From Antedon mediterranea (Eukaryota; Echinodermata; Crinoidea; Comatulida; Antedonidae): a stretch of DNA of 64,000 nucleotides. Below are positions 1 to 12,500 of the stretch, in pieces. The stretch covers positions 13,741,001 through 13,805,000 of the forward strand of contig NC_092680.1 of assembly GCF_964355755.1 (NCBI RefSeq). Direction: 5' to 3'. Each line of letters opens with the position of its first letter. Position 1 is the stretch's first letter. The translations under genes and the position numbers were made by a program. The notes beneath the pieces were generated by a model. It ran no database searches. It worked only from the letters and a program-made list of their open reading frames with translations, and was not told where the DNA came from.

Positions 1-2380
1 AAATAAATTAAAGTAAGTAAATTGTAAGAAGTAAAGGATGGCCATATGCTTATTTAGCCTAATTTTAGAGCCTATAGGCCTATAAAAAGTGTCCGTATCA
101 TAGATTTTACACTTGTTTTTAAAAATGTTATACGTACGCGTGAATACAACTTAGAGATCCTTTTTTTTGCATTTAAATATTATTATGTTGATGTATGTTT
201 ATTATCTATAATATTTGCCTATTGTCTAAATGTATGAATAAATACAATAAGATATTTATTTTCCTTTAGTTATTCTGTATAGTATTTTAAACTTGTACAT
301 TTTCCCCATTGTAGCCAATACTACAGTATTACTGATTTAATTATTCGCCAGTTTAAAAATGTTTTTCTAATGTATTCATAATGGAAAAATAATATTATCA
401 GTATCGGTTAGTGTGGTTGGCGAAGCGACAGTACTATGTAAAGAAGAAAAATGTAAAATAAATATTTCATTAACCAACGTATGAACTACTAAACGAAAAC
501 ATCCTACCGCAACGTATCGTATTGGCGCGCGCGCAACATAAGAAAATACTCTTCTATCTATTTTTGCATCCCCTCTTACGATCGAGAATCATGATGAACG
601 TAAAGCAGTCGGTGTTGAACACGTCGGTTCCCACTTATGATGACACGCAAGTTTGTTCTTAAGGCGCACTTTGCGTCGATCTGGAAACTAATTCCAGCTC
701 TTAAAATATTTCCCGGGCCAAATTTGGCAGAATATATTCAAATTATGATTTGACAAGAAGTAAAAAGAACGAACGATATAGGCATCAGCGTTCTGCAAAT
801 TTTGGTTATAAATCGGTCGTTTCCTGCGACATATCATCTGTTTCACGGCTTCCATAATTCCGAATAATTATGGCATTATGTCAACGTTCACAAAGACAAA
901 AGCCATTCAAAACAAAGATTGAAATAAAAAATATTCCCTCCAAAATTACAAGTTACGGTTGCAATGTGATTAGTGACGATAGTGTGTTCACGTTTAATTT
1001 ATTTTTTAATATTAAAACGGGTGTTTATTCATATCGGTATTACGTTTACCGACACTGTCAAAAGATTAGTTTAATGAAGTTCCAGTCCCGCCAACCACAA
1101 TTTTCCTCATCATCAAATAAAAAACTGACTTTTGTTTTCAAGCATTGCCCGTGGTGAATACAAAAAGAGATACTCTCTATAAATCTTTATTAAGTGATGG
1201 TGAATGTTTATCGGGCTTAACCACTCTAACCCCCAACCTTCTATCTCACAGGCTTGTGGTTGAGACGACTATTCAACAGTCTCCCGATTTTCAACAGATT
1301 GTCGACGTCCCGCTTCTAAATGTTTGCATCCCTGCCATGAGTGTCCATTAACAAAAGAAAACATAAAATTTTAATTAAGAAACAGGTTACCGGTTGTTGA
1401 CCATTTAAATATAGAATTGACACTAATACAAACAAATCTAACAGAATTATACTATTATAACGGGTTAACGATCAAGAAAAATGTTCAGAGTGTGATGTCT
1501 ATCGTTCGTTCTACAGTATTAGCCTTCCCTTTTGTCAAATCATAATTTGAATACAGTATTATTTTTTACTTTGACAATACAAAGATATAAAATAAAGTTC
1601 CGTTAGTTCACGGTAAGCTATTGGGACGAACTGTCATTGGCCCGGGAAATATTTTAAGAGCTGAAATTGGTTTTCAGATCGACGCAAAGTGCGCCGTAAG
1701 AAAATAACGTTGCGTGTCATCACAAGTGGGAACCGATGTGTTCAACACCATTTCTGCTTTATTACGTTCTTCATGATTCTCGATCGTAAGAGGGGATGCA
1801 AAATAGATAGAAGATAGATAGATAGATTTTCTGTTGCGCGCGCCAACGATACGTTGCGGCAGATTTTTTTTTGTTTAGTGGTTCATACGTTGGTTAATGA
1901 AATATTTATTTTCCTTAAAAGGAAAATAAATATTTCATTAACCAAAAAAAATTTACATTTTTCTTTACATCATCTGTCGCTTCTCCAACCACACTAAATA
2001 TTCTGATACTGATATAGGCCCTATTATTTGTCTATTATGAATACATTAGAAAACATTTTGAAACTGGCGATTAAGTAAAATAGCAATAGTTACAATGGGA
2101 AAATGTAAAAGTTTAAATACAATACAGGAAAATGAATATCTTATTGTATTTATTCATACATTTAGATAATAAACAATAGGCAAATATTATAGATAAAAAA
2201 CACATAGCAACATATTTAAATGCAAAAAAGATCTCTGTACCTAACATTTAAAAGCAAGTGTAAAATCTATGTTATGATACGGACACTTTTTATAGGCCTA
2301 TAGGCTCTAAAATAAACCTAAATACCGGGCCTACCGCCATCCTTTACTTCTTACAATTTACTTACTGTAGTTTATTTCTA
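1..2380. mobile_element. Large foldback (long inverted-arm) element
   Basis: The first ~770 bases reappear in reverse complement from about 1495 to 2380. For example AAGTAAGTAAATTGTAAGAA near base 13 matches the complement near 2345-2370, and the CCCGGGAAATATTTTAAGAG-type stretch near 1642 matches the one near 695-720. The arms are about 85-90% alike by eye, with indels. The central ~700 bp (about 775-1490) is unique and holds two short overlapping open frames (870-1157 and 1145-1351) that I do not recognise. The layout is that of a non-autonomous foldback DNA transposon. The left end lies at or just before base 1, so target duplications cannot be checked. Confidence 0.7.
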
Positions 2381-2676
2381 TACTTATAAACAATTGGCTA
2401 TGATTTTAAATTGTTATCGGAACAAGTGACATTTCATGTGCGAGGTCCTTCTTGTGCGTCCGTCGCCTTGCAAATAGCGCGATGTGTTTGTTCGTAAAAC
2501 TATATAACATATTAACTCCATTGGCGAAAACACGTGAGCTTGTTCATAGATAAAGTCATGATTTTTTATAATATAACGATTAAAATTGAAATATTTTTTC
2601 AGGATCTGTAAATTCAAGGTGTTATCACGATTTTGTATGATTTTGGTCGGATTTTGTGCACACTACTATTTCGTAG

Positions 2677-2736
2677 GGTCTTCGCTTTCGAGGTCTTCGG
2701 TCTTCGATCTTCGCTTTCGAGGTCTTCGCTTTCGAC
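2677..2736. repeat. Short TCTTCG-type tandem repeat
   Basis: The motifs TCTTCG and CTTTCGAGGTCTTCG recur several times in about 60 bp. This is a small, degenerate tandem array between the foldback element and the MITE at 2769. The rest of 2381-2768 shows nothing recognisable. Confidence 0.5.
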
Positions 2737-2911
2737 ACACCCCAGTACCCACCGTACCTAAAATTAAACGCCGTGGTTAGGATTCCGGCACCGGAACTCA
2801 ACTGCCTAGCGTTAGGGAATCCGACACGCTATTGCGCATGCCCAGAGCGAAGTAATTATAGCTTTGCACTTACCGCGCACCACCACACCACCGAGAGTCG
2901 GAGAGTGTTAG

Positions 2912-3320
2912 CAAAGAACTTATAACACAAGAATCTCCTGTTCGTCCGAAGCGCGTAACAATTTCGAAAGGCATTGTGGGATAGAATAGAGCTATGGGTG
3001 GCGCCATTGTGAGCCATGGAGTAGGGCGCCCGCATCAAATTAGAAAGTCAAAATCATAGAGGGGATCTGCTAATGCTCTAGGGGGGATAGAGTAATTGAC
3101 TGAGGAGTAGGGCGCCCGCATCAAATTAGAAAGTCAAAATCATAGAGGGGATCTGCTAATACTCTAGAGGGGTAGAGTAATTGACTTCCTAGTTTGGAGG
3201 GGGCGCTGCTCCATGCTGTGAAATGGCGTCGCCCAGTTTGACCTTTTAACCCTGTACTTCCGATACTGTGTTTTGAATGCAAATTGAAGAACAGGAGATT
3301 CTTGTGTTATAAGTTCTTTG
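2912..3320. mobile_element. Nested MITE inside the Mutator-like element
   Basis: The element begins CAAAGAACTTATAACACAAG and ends with the exact inverse. It is flanked by GTGTTAG on both sides (2905-2911 and 3321-3327). The related element at 25402-26335 lacks this block: there the flanks run together as GTGTTTATAGGGATTTACTG. That gives an independent empty-site comparison. The inverted ends span about 32 bp. Confidence 0.75.
3018..3189. repeat. 86-bp tandem duplication
   Basis: A block starting GGAGTAGGGCGCCCGCATCA at 3018 is repeated at 3104 with only a few substitutions. It lies inside the nested MITE. Confidence 0.8.
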
Positions 3321-4154
3321 GTGTTAGGGATTTACTGTAGCCTATTGCCTATATAGTTAGTCGTTGCGCGAGCGAGAGAGCGATGGATGAAACTTGGCCT
3401 AGCCTAGGCCATATGAATTAATAATTAAAATACCACTACGCCACGCGTTGAAATAATTATTATGATATTGATAAGAATCAGCCTATCTATCTATCTAAGA
3501 ATCGTAATGCTGTAATTTTATTAGACAGAGTGAATAGCGTAGCGACCCCGACTTCCCGAACGGTTCTGTTTTTTTCACATCATATCTGCGCGGCGGCTGC
3601 CGTCAACAAATCAACTTGTATACGCATGTTATTACAGTATAATGCGTTATATGAAATCTTTTATTTTGTACTTGAAAAATCATAAAACTAGTCAGGAAGC
3701 AACCATTTTTTAAAATTACGAAATAAATAGGCCCCTGGTCACATTTAGCTGGTAGGCATCTATCTAGGCTAGTTCGCCGTGGCGCAGCTATAATCCATCG
3801 CTGTTTATAGTCTGTAGATGGATCGAGTATAGAGTCGCCGATTACCTCACTCTGGGCATGCGCAATCGCGTGCCGGATTCCCCAACGCTGGGCAGTTGAG
3901 TTCCGGTGCCGGAATCCTAACCACGGCGAAAATTAAATGCTCGTGAACGTGATCCTAAAACACTGATAAATGATCTGGCCATTAAATTGAAGACATGTAC
4001 ACAATAAAGCGTTTCGTTGGGTACTTACCTAAGCTTCCCTGTCCCAAAACGGTACATGTACGCCTATCAGAAAATTGTGTACACAATTTGATCAACACAT
4101 TCTTTGAACATTGTACTCTGTCTCAATCACAACCTCTCCGATGTATGGCTTGAA

Positions 4155-6140
4155 ATGAAATCGGTCGCGATAAAATCAACATCCGGTATTTTGTATGGAG
4201 CGCCGCTATATACGATTTTTATCATATTACTTATTAGTTACGTTTGATATCGGTCGCGTTTTATTTTGGTCGCGCTAATTTGTATGGGACCGTACGCTAG
4301 ATACATTTTATGTTTTTAGTTAATTTTAAACATATAATTTCTAATAATACTATTAACATTTTTTACCTCGATCGTTATTATTTTTAAAGTACAGTAAATA
4401 TAAATATTTATCTCATTAGACCCCTATTTAGAAATCATTTGTGTTTTCATTTTATTTTTCAGGTGTAAATTAATAATTGTAAAGTGTTCGTTTAGAAAAT
4501 CGTTTTTAAAAATGTTTAATTGAATGTTGTTTAAGTTGTTTAAAAGCTTGGGGTTTTGAAAATGTTGAAATAATTTAATAGTTAAACAAGTAGACGCGCC
4601 ACGCCTATTGCGTATTTTTTAATCACAGAAATTACGAAACTCGTTCTATATAAGTGGATACCAGCTCAATGATGTTTATACAATAAAGGAAGATGATGCA
4701 TGACGATGATTATTACGTTTGATATCCCCCACTCTGACGTGAGCATGGTTTTAGGATAATAATAATAATAATATAGATAATATGCCGTTATAATCAGACT
4801 GATGTACAATGATATGTGAGAATAATAATGGATGGATAATAAAGGTGGACACGATTTTCAAAGAGGTATCTGCACTGAGATTTAAGCATTTATATTTACG
4901 AACGGCGTATGGATGTGAGACACTGATGTACTTAATAATTATTTACAAATGATTATTGTAAATGAAGAAATAAAAGATATTCAAATTAAAAACTATATTA
5001 TCGCCGATGTATGCGTAAATACATCGTTTCACAAAAACACGTAGGAGGCCTATGTTTCAAACGTATGGTTATTAGTAATAGGCCTATATCGTTATCTTTA
5101 CCTGGACGTGGACAACGATCGTACGTCCATGATTTGACACACACTAGTGCGTGTTTTTTTTTTAAGGGGAATCCCCGTCAGCAAAATAACGTACAGTATC
5201 TGCTGCACGATCAACGGCGCATCTCCGATATGACTTATTTCAGTAACTCGCCTTTTAACGATCCGGCCGCATATAGCCTAATAATCATTTTTACTATAAA
5301 CTATTTTAAACATTGAAATAATTATATATACACGTGATTTGCCTCAACAATAATCATTAGGGCCTATTTACTTAATATTATCCTACGTAACGTACGGGCA
5401 TAAATAAAATAGAAATAAAAATAAGGTGATCGAATAGTAAGTTGTATGATATATCTGCAGTATGCATATAATGAGTATAAAAATGTATGGTTTACGGGCT
5501 ATATAATATACATTGTAACAATTATTGTTTTAAATTAAATTGTTCTCTTTTACGTAATTGTTTGCACAATAAAAGACACAGACGTATATTCTCTATAGAA
5601 TATATTAATTACAGTACATAATAAAATAAAAGTTAAAAAAGTTAAATTATATGCCTAATAATATTTTAAACGTGTTTAGAAATGGCCATTTTTTAAAGAC
5701 CCAGTCCTTCTTCGAGACCTGTGAAATAAAAAAAAAATAATGATAATGATAATAAATATTTAACCAAATAAAAAATATCCACATAAATAATGCGTCCGTC
5801 TATGTTTTATGTCTTGACCATAAACTATGTAAACTGTCTGTTGATGTTGAATAAATGTTGTTGTTATTATTATAATGTATTGAAAATGTGTGACTAAATT
5901 GTAAAAAAAAAGTTCCTGAAAAATATAAATTAAATCTATATAAACATGGATTAAAGACCTTAATCCATGATATAAACGAAGAACGTGGATATCCCGCTAG
6001 CATGCATCTCGCTCCATACAAAATAGCGCGAACGATTTCAAACGCGACCGATATCATCAAACGTATAGCTCTAGCGGCGCGCCATACAAAATACCGGAAG
6101 TTGATTTTATCGCGACCGATTTCAAACGAGACCGATTTCA
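4155..6140. mobile_element. TIR DNA element of about 2 kb, non-autonomous
   Basis: The left arm (about 4158-4310) carries ATCGGTCGCGATAAAATCAA, then CCGGTATTTTGTATGG and a second GGTCGCG motif. The right arm (about 5990-6140) carries the same series in reverse complement. The arms are imperfect, about 140-150 bp. The interior is AT-rich and has open frames up to 119 codons, none with recognisable transposase motifs. Diverged GCGACC/GCGCCA motifs near 21060-21220 may be another relic of the family. Confidence 0.6.
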
Positions 6141-6550
6141 GACACGATCGATTTTTCATCGCAAACCAACTTCACCCATCCAAGACGACAACCCAAACCG
6201 CCTCTCCCAACTCACCGCCACCAACCCCCATTCATTCACCCCTCTCCTCATCCAGCATGCAACAGACTAATGCTATGTATTAGTAAATATTAGTAAAATA
6301 AAATAAAATAAAATAAATAAAAAACACATATTTCGCGCGTGTTTCTCCATGGAAAAAAACGTAAGAAACGTGATTGTTCCACTTGATTGCACATACAAGC
6401 AAATAAATTGACACTACTGGTAGCGATTTAACGCTTCCTGGTCCACATCACACTGTCACGAACGTACACAGCACGAGCAAACAGGGTCAGGTACAGCTCC
6501 ACAGGTGGACTGATACCGGAAAACTGCTGAGTTTGAAGCAACAACTGAAA
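6141..6550. other. Gap upstream of the mutarotase gene; C-rich tract and AAAAT repeat
   Basis: Holds a C-rich, A-rich tract (6180-6260) and a short run of AAAAT-type repeats at 6296-6325, which looks like the tail of a retroposon on the + strand. The ~150 bp before the start codon at 6551 should contain the promoter and 5' UTR, but I see no clear TATA box. Confidence 0.4.
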
Positions 6551-9500
6551 ATGTCAACGCAAGAATACATAACAATTCATCAGGGAAACTCTTCAGTTTC
6601 TGTACATCTTCATGGTAAATGTGTATAATATTATTAGCAGAAATATAAAATTACCTTACAGGGGCAGATCCAGGATTTTGTGAAAGGGGAAAGCGGGAAG
6701 GGGGCCGGGGAGGGGCGCACAACTAGACTGTAGAGAGTCCCCCCCCCCCCCACGTCACCAACTCTGGACACGATTTTGACAATATAACACCTCTCTAGAT
6801 GGTAGGAAAAATGGCACTCTCATAAAATAATAATATACTGTAAATATATTAAAAATTGATATTTTAAATATATATGAAAAAGGTACGTATTATTTATTAG
6901 CCTATTAAAGGTGGCCTTTTTTCCCCATAGGCTCATTTTGAGTAAAGCGTCGAACAGGGCGCTTTGCGCAAGTCAGCGTTTGGACAGCAAAAAAAGGTGC
7001 CTGTCCAGGGTCGTCGACAGGACCTGTAGCGAAGCGAACTTTCTTAAATGACGCCCCAGAGGTACTGTAGCAGGACGATTCGGTCCAGGACGATTCGGTC
7101 CAGGACAATTCGGCCCCGAGACGATTCAGCCCGGGACTATTCGGCACACTTAAATTTATTGGCTTTGATATGCATTTTATAAAATAAGCTTTTTTCTCCC
7201 AACTTTTTTTCAGGGTAGTACTACTACTAGGGTTGAAGATGCAATAAAGCAAACATTTTGAAACATTGTCGAAAATGATAATTTTTTAGTCACGCGAATG
7301 ATGTAAACAAGTTATGCCCTCTGTTGGCCGCTGGCGAATGCATGAAATAAACAAAGTTTTCGAAGAAATAAATTAAATTTAAAATTATTGAAAAAAAAAA
7401 AGAATATGAATTTGGTTTAAAGTGAGACGTTTCGGCCCACAAAGTGGGATGTTTTGACCCAAAAATAGACTGAATTGTCTCCGGGTCGAATCGTCCCGGA
7501 TTCCGCCCAGATGGCCGGAAATGCTACTCTCGCACATAAAATTCATAATAAATGGAACCTCCTCCAGGAAAAGGCACTCTCATGCAGCATGCTACCTACC
7601 AGTACCAATGAGCAAAATGATCATACTTTTCCCCTCCATGCCAATAAACACACATCACTAATTAAAGGATGATAACATTTTGTTGCCGATTTCATTCACT
7701 CAGTATTTGTTTTGATTGTGTTGCGTTCAAGTTCAATGCGAACGTACGTCTAGGGAAAGCAAAAAGCTCAAAATTCAATGATTATTATAGCTCAATATTT
7801 TTTTAGTTGTACATCAATTTGTTGAGGAAATTAAATATATCAATATAAATAGGTATTGATACAGTTGAGTACATATCGGTGGGTGGCCTAGAAAAAAAAA
7901 TTGGTTGCTATAATGTAAACTACAGTACACAGTTATCATAGTTAGTGACATACTATTATTAATAGAGAGGTTTCGCAATCTTACGAATACGATAACGAAA
8001 ACGGATACGTCACGCACACGTATTCGTTTTCGTAAGCCATAAAAAAATCTGTTTCGCATGGCAACAAAATATTGAGGCGCGTCCAAAATATGACTGCGGT
8101 AAATTTGAGCGAAGTAAATTACTTTCAATAAATATATAATTATATTATAATCATGAATCATTCCTAATTCAAATGCAAAATGTGCAAAATAGATCAAAAA
8201 CTATACTCGTTTTGTAGTTACGAATATGACTGGTGATATTCGTCAACACGAATACGCTTTACGAATATGAAATGGGGATCAGCTGAAAAGTTTCACAAAT
8301 GTATGACGTATCCGTTTTCGTTATCATATTCGTAAGGTTGCGAAACCTCCCTATTAACATATCTATGATGATGATACACTGTACTATATAGCCACATATA
8401 CTGTAGGTAACCATGGCGTTCCATTTTTTATGTTTATACACAATAGGTAGGTCTATGTGGTTGTCTGGCGGTGTCCTTTGTACAAATTGTTCGTGCCTTA
8501 AGCCTTGTCTACACTATCAAACTTTATGTGTCAAAAAAGTTTGATGTGCCTATATATGGTAGTGCTATGCTTAAATATGGTAGTGATATGACATCATCAT
8601 GTCCAGGTCCAGGGACCAAAATGTGTTTATTTTTTAGGTGAAAATAGGCAATTCATTCGCAACTCTTTATTTACAGACACATATCTCACGACGTTGATCA
8701 TTATAACAGTAATCGGATGTCTTTTCTTTTGTTTCATCTCGGCGAGAATTACAAATGAATGGAAAAGAACAGGAAATTTTCTTTTCCTTCCAATTTTTTT
8801 TTTTTTAAATAAATGGTGGGTGTGGGGGGGGGGGGCTCTTAAATCCGGCCCTGCAATTGTATATCGCAACTTCAATTCTTGACCCAAATGATAAATATAA
8901 ATAACCTCCACCTGGCCTCCAACCCAATTACTCTGCATAAAGTAGTGCAGGATTGGCGCGGCTTAGAATCCTGTTTTCAAAAAATCCTGTATCCTATTTC
9001 CAGATTTCTAATTGTACCTGGAAGGTCACACATTTTTATTATTTTGATACAGAAATAATTTACTCTAATATATATCTGTGAATCATATTTGTTTTACCGG
9101 TATAATTACAAAAAATAGTGACACTCTTTCAACTTTTGTTCAGACTTTTTAAATCCAAACTTTAACTATTTGAAGGAAACTTAAAAAATGTTCCTTCATT
9201 TGATACTGTAATGTGTTATTTATTAATTATCAGAAATAAAATGGAAAATTGACTAACAGCTAGGAACACATGAAATTGAATCATGATATATATCATCATT
9301 GCTTTTGTAGGTGCAACTGTGACATCATGGAAATGTGATGGACAAGAAATGCTGTTTGTCAGGTTTGCATGGTCCCTCATTTTGTAGCTTTATAACCATT
9401 GAACAAACAATACATTATACAAGTTATAATTACTTTTTTCATTTCATTTTACAGCAAAAATGCAATTTATAACAACAAAAAGGCAATAAGAGGAGGAATT

Positions 9501-12500
9501 CCTGTTATTTTTCGTAAGATATATTGAATTGATTTAAATTATAAAATAAATTATCACTGAAATCATGTATCTTAAAGCCCCATTCCCTACGTTTTTTAGA
9601 TCTAATTTAAGATCACAAACTATATTTAATGTAAAAATAATACTATATGGTCCTATTGCGATAACTTTTTTCATCTTTAAACGGTTAAAAATGTGAAAAA
9701 TAAATCAATTCTAATAATTATAGCGGCCCGCTATAAATCCCAAAATCCATTGCGCGCGGATTGATATTTTTGTTTTTCACCTGTAATTCGCCCACTTTTC
9801 AATCGATCGTGAAGCCAAAACAAATGGAAGACTTCTAACTTTTCAGCGAAAATACCGGATTTTCCCCAATTTGTATCAACGGAGTCTGGCAAAAATAGAA
9901 AGACAATAAATGCAGCAACTATACAACGTCAGGCTAGGTATATAGCTAGCGTACGATGTTCGTACGTTACCGATGTTTACCAGCTAGGCCTACAAAACTA
10001 AGCCTAGCTAGGCTAGGCCTGAGACCGTCCACGAGAGTTCGATCGCCGCGAGCTACTTAGGTAGTGCATTGTTTCTCACTTTTTATCATAATTTACCATC
10101 AAACGTACATTTAAGACAAGGAATGACATGGTTTAATGTTTTTAAAGTGATATATATGTATTATTTTCCAAAAAACGTCCAAAATTGCAGGGAAGGGGTC
10201 TTTAACATTAAATTTATAATTTTGGATTTTTCATATATCTGGTAATTGATGTACACTAGTGCTATTTTAGTTTCTAAATTTTAATCATTCAAGCTAATTT
10301 TGGTCCATGGGAACTTGGTCCTCAGCATGGATTTGCACGAACATCCAGATGGACACTTAAAGAAACGGTAAGTATGATAAGAGAAAATTAAGCTTGCCAC
10401 GTTCATTATAGTTAAAAGGTGGAGACTGGTTTTATCAAAAAGGATGGCGATCAGGATCAAAGAGGGTCAGAAACCTGGACTTTCCGTAAGTCTTAAGTTA
10501 ATTGCCTTTTCCATCATGTCGCGAGTGTTCCTTTACAAATGCCACAGTGATTTTTTTGTTTTACTTAAATCTGTAAAATTAGATTTATGGTTTTTTATCT
10601 AACCTAGAATGAAAACAGTGATGAGTCTAAAGCTGTTTTTACTTTGCAAGATTCTGAAGAAACCAATAAAATGTGGAACTACAAGTATGTATCACTTTTT
10701 AAAATGTGATATTATATTCTAAATCCGTTAAAAATTTTTTGTAAATTTCAATATTTCAGCATCATCTTTTTAGGATATTATTGCCTCCGAGTCTATCCCA
10801 TTTTCAAAAACCAATTTATGTGTTTTTTTAAAATTATTTTGTTCATTTTTGATAAGGTGATTTAGGGGAGGGTGTAATTTTTCTTGAATCTGCTGTTGAT
10901 TTATATTAGAGGCAAGGCTTATATACATTTTATTTACCTTCGCCAAGGATGTATATGTATTGATTGCGTGTCACCGACGGCAGCATTAGGACACAAAAAT
11001 TTAAAATATATATACTTTTTTCCCGGTGAAATCTTATGTAGGAGACTTTTATAGTAGGCGGAGGTATGCACTCTAGTAGGAGTGGTGTTCTAGTTAGTAA
11101 ATAATGTTATCAATATAATAGAAACTGAAACAAAATTAAATAATATTTATTATTCTTTTAGATTTTGTGTCAGTTATATACTTTTGTTAAGAAAAAAAGA
11201 ATTTGAGGCCAGATTGCAAGTTGAAAATATAGGTAAGAGTGTGCTCTATATTGATCATTCATTGGTGGTTCTTTGGATGTATTGTAGGTTGATTTTTGGT
11301 TATCCGCAACAAAGATCATCAACATCTTTTTTTTTTTGTGTCTTGCGTATCTCTAAAACTTGCAAACATGACAGTTCGTAACTTTCTCAACATATCGTCA
11401 GTCACGTAAAGTTGTGCAGCTACCATTTTCATGACGTTTACAATTGTGCAACGAGACCTACGCATGATTTATGAATTTTGCGTTTTTAACATTATATTAA
11501 GGTTAAAAACAAAATAACATTTTAAATTAAAACTTAGCAAAAGTGTAATTTATATCATGCGTGTTTCATGTAATTTTAAGCATGTAAAAATGACATGAAA
11601 CGCGTAGAAAGTTTATTTTTCGCACATAGTGTTAAAAACAGAATTTTTTCGCATGAATTATGTTTTTTCAGCTTTTTCTAGTAATTTTACCAAATTTTAA
11701 ACATTTCGACTTAAAATCATGTCATACGAGCACGTCAAATTAGACAATTCGTGTGCGTTTTTGACGAAAATGTTGGTCTTTTTTTAAAAAGTCAGTGTTT
11801 AAAATAAACCATGGAGTACTCCATGAATAAACGGTGAAATTTATTTTTATTACATATTCTGGAAGGTGATGAGTTGTAGATATCGGATCATGCATCAATA
11901 TAGCTAACCGGACATTGTAACGTCATCATATGGCCACTTGAATATGAAATATAGGATATTTGTCTCTTTTGTCATAGCTATCACATTTGATAGAACAAAT
12001 CTCCATTTATGCTCCATTTTTTAAATTTTGATGACGTCACCATGTTAAAAAAGTGAATTACTTGGGTCACTTATTTTCATCATTACAGTAAATTTCAATA
12101 TGTAATAGCTCCTCAGAATGAAAAGTGATACTCATGATTTAAACGTTTTCTGGAAGCTGTTGAATTGTAGATACGAATTCATGTACACATTTTGCGCATT
12201 GGATGTTGTGACCTTAAATGGCCAGTTGAATTATAAAAGTCATATTTTCATCTTTTGCGTCATAGTAAACAAGCAATTAATATGTTGTTGCTCAGATAAT
12301 TCCCTTCCAAAATTGCTATCTACGTGTTTCATTTTGATCACGTCATCATTAAAAATTGGAATAAATCGCGGGTCCCGTTATTTTCACGTATGCTGCACTG
12401 TACATAGTATGTATACAGTATATAGTGTATACTGTATATCAAATAGAGACAACTAACAACATTTTACTTTCTTCAGGTCACAATGGCATAATTAGTTTTT

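Larger units (their letters stand above)
2769..3928. mobile_element. Mutator-like MITE, copy 1 (9-bp target duplication)
   Basis: The element begins CGCCGTGGTTAGGATTCCGG and ends with the reverse complement of that terminus. It is flanked on both sides by the same 9 bases, AAAATTAAA (2760-2768 and 3929-3937). The terminal inverted repeats extend at least 60 bp with few mismatches. A second copy at 25402-26335 is in the opposite orientation and has its own 9-bp duplication. Nine-base target duplications with long TIRs are typical of Mutator-like elements. No transposase frame is visible, so it is non-autonomous. A second MITE is nested inside at 2912-3320. Confidence 0.8.

Noticed and set aside
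870-1351. Two short frames in the foldback element core as genes
   Set aside because: No recognisable motif or splice context. Kept only as part of the mobile element description.
5011-5316. A 101-codon frame as a gene
   Set aside because: It lies inside a TIR element, with no domain and no supporting context.
10435-10490. Possible extra exon between mutarotase exons 4 and 5, with AG and GT borders
   Set aside because: Including it breaks the frame into exon 5. Joining exons 4 and 5 directly keeps phase and matches the family.
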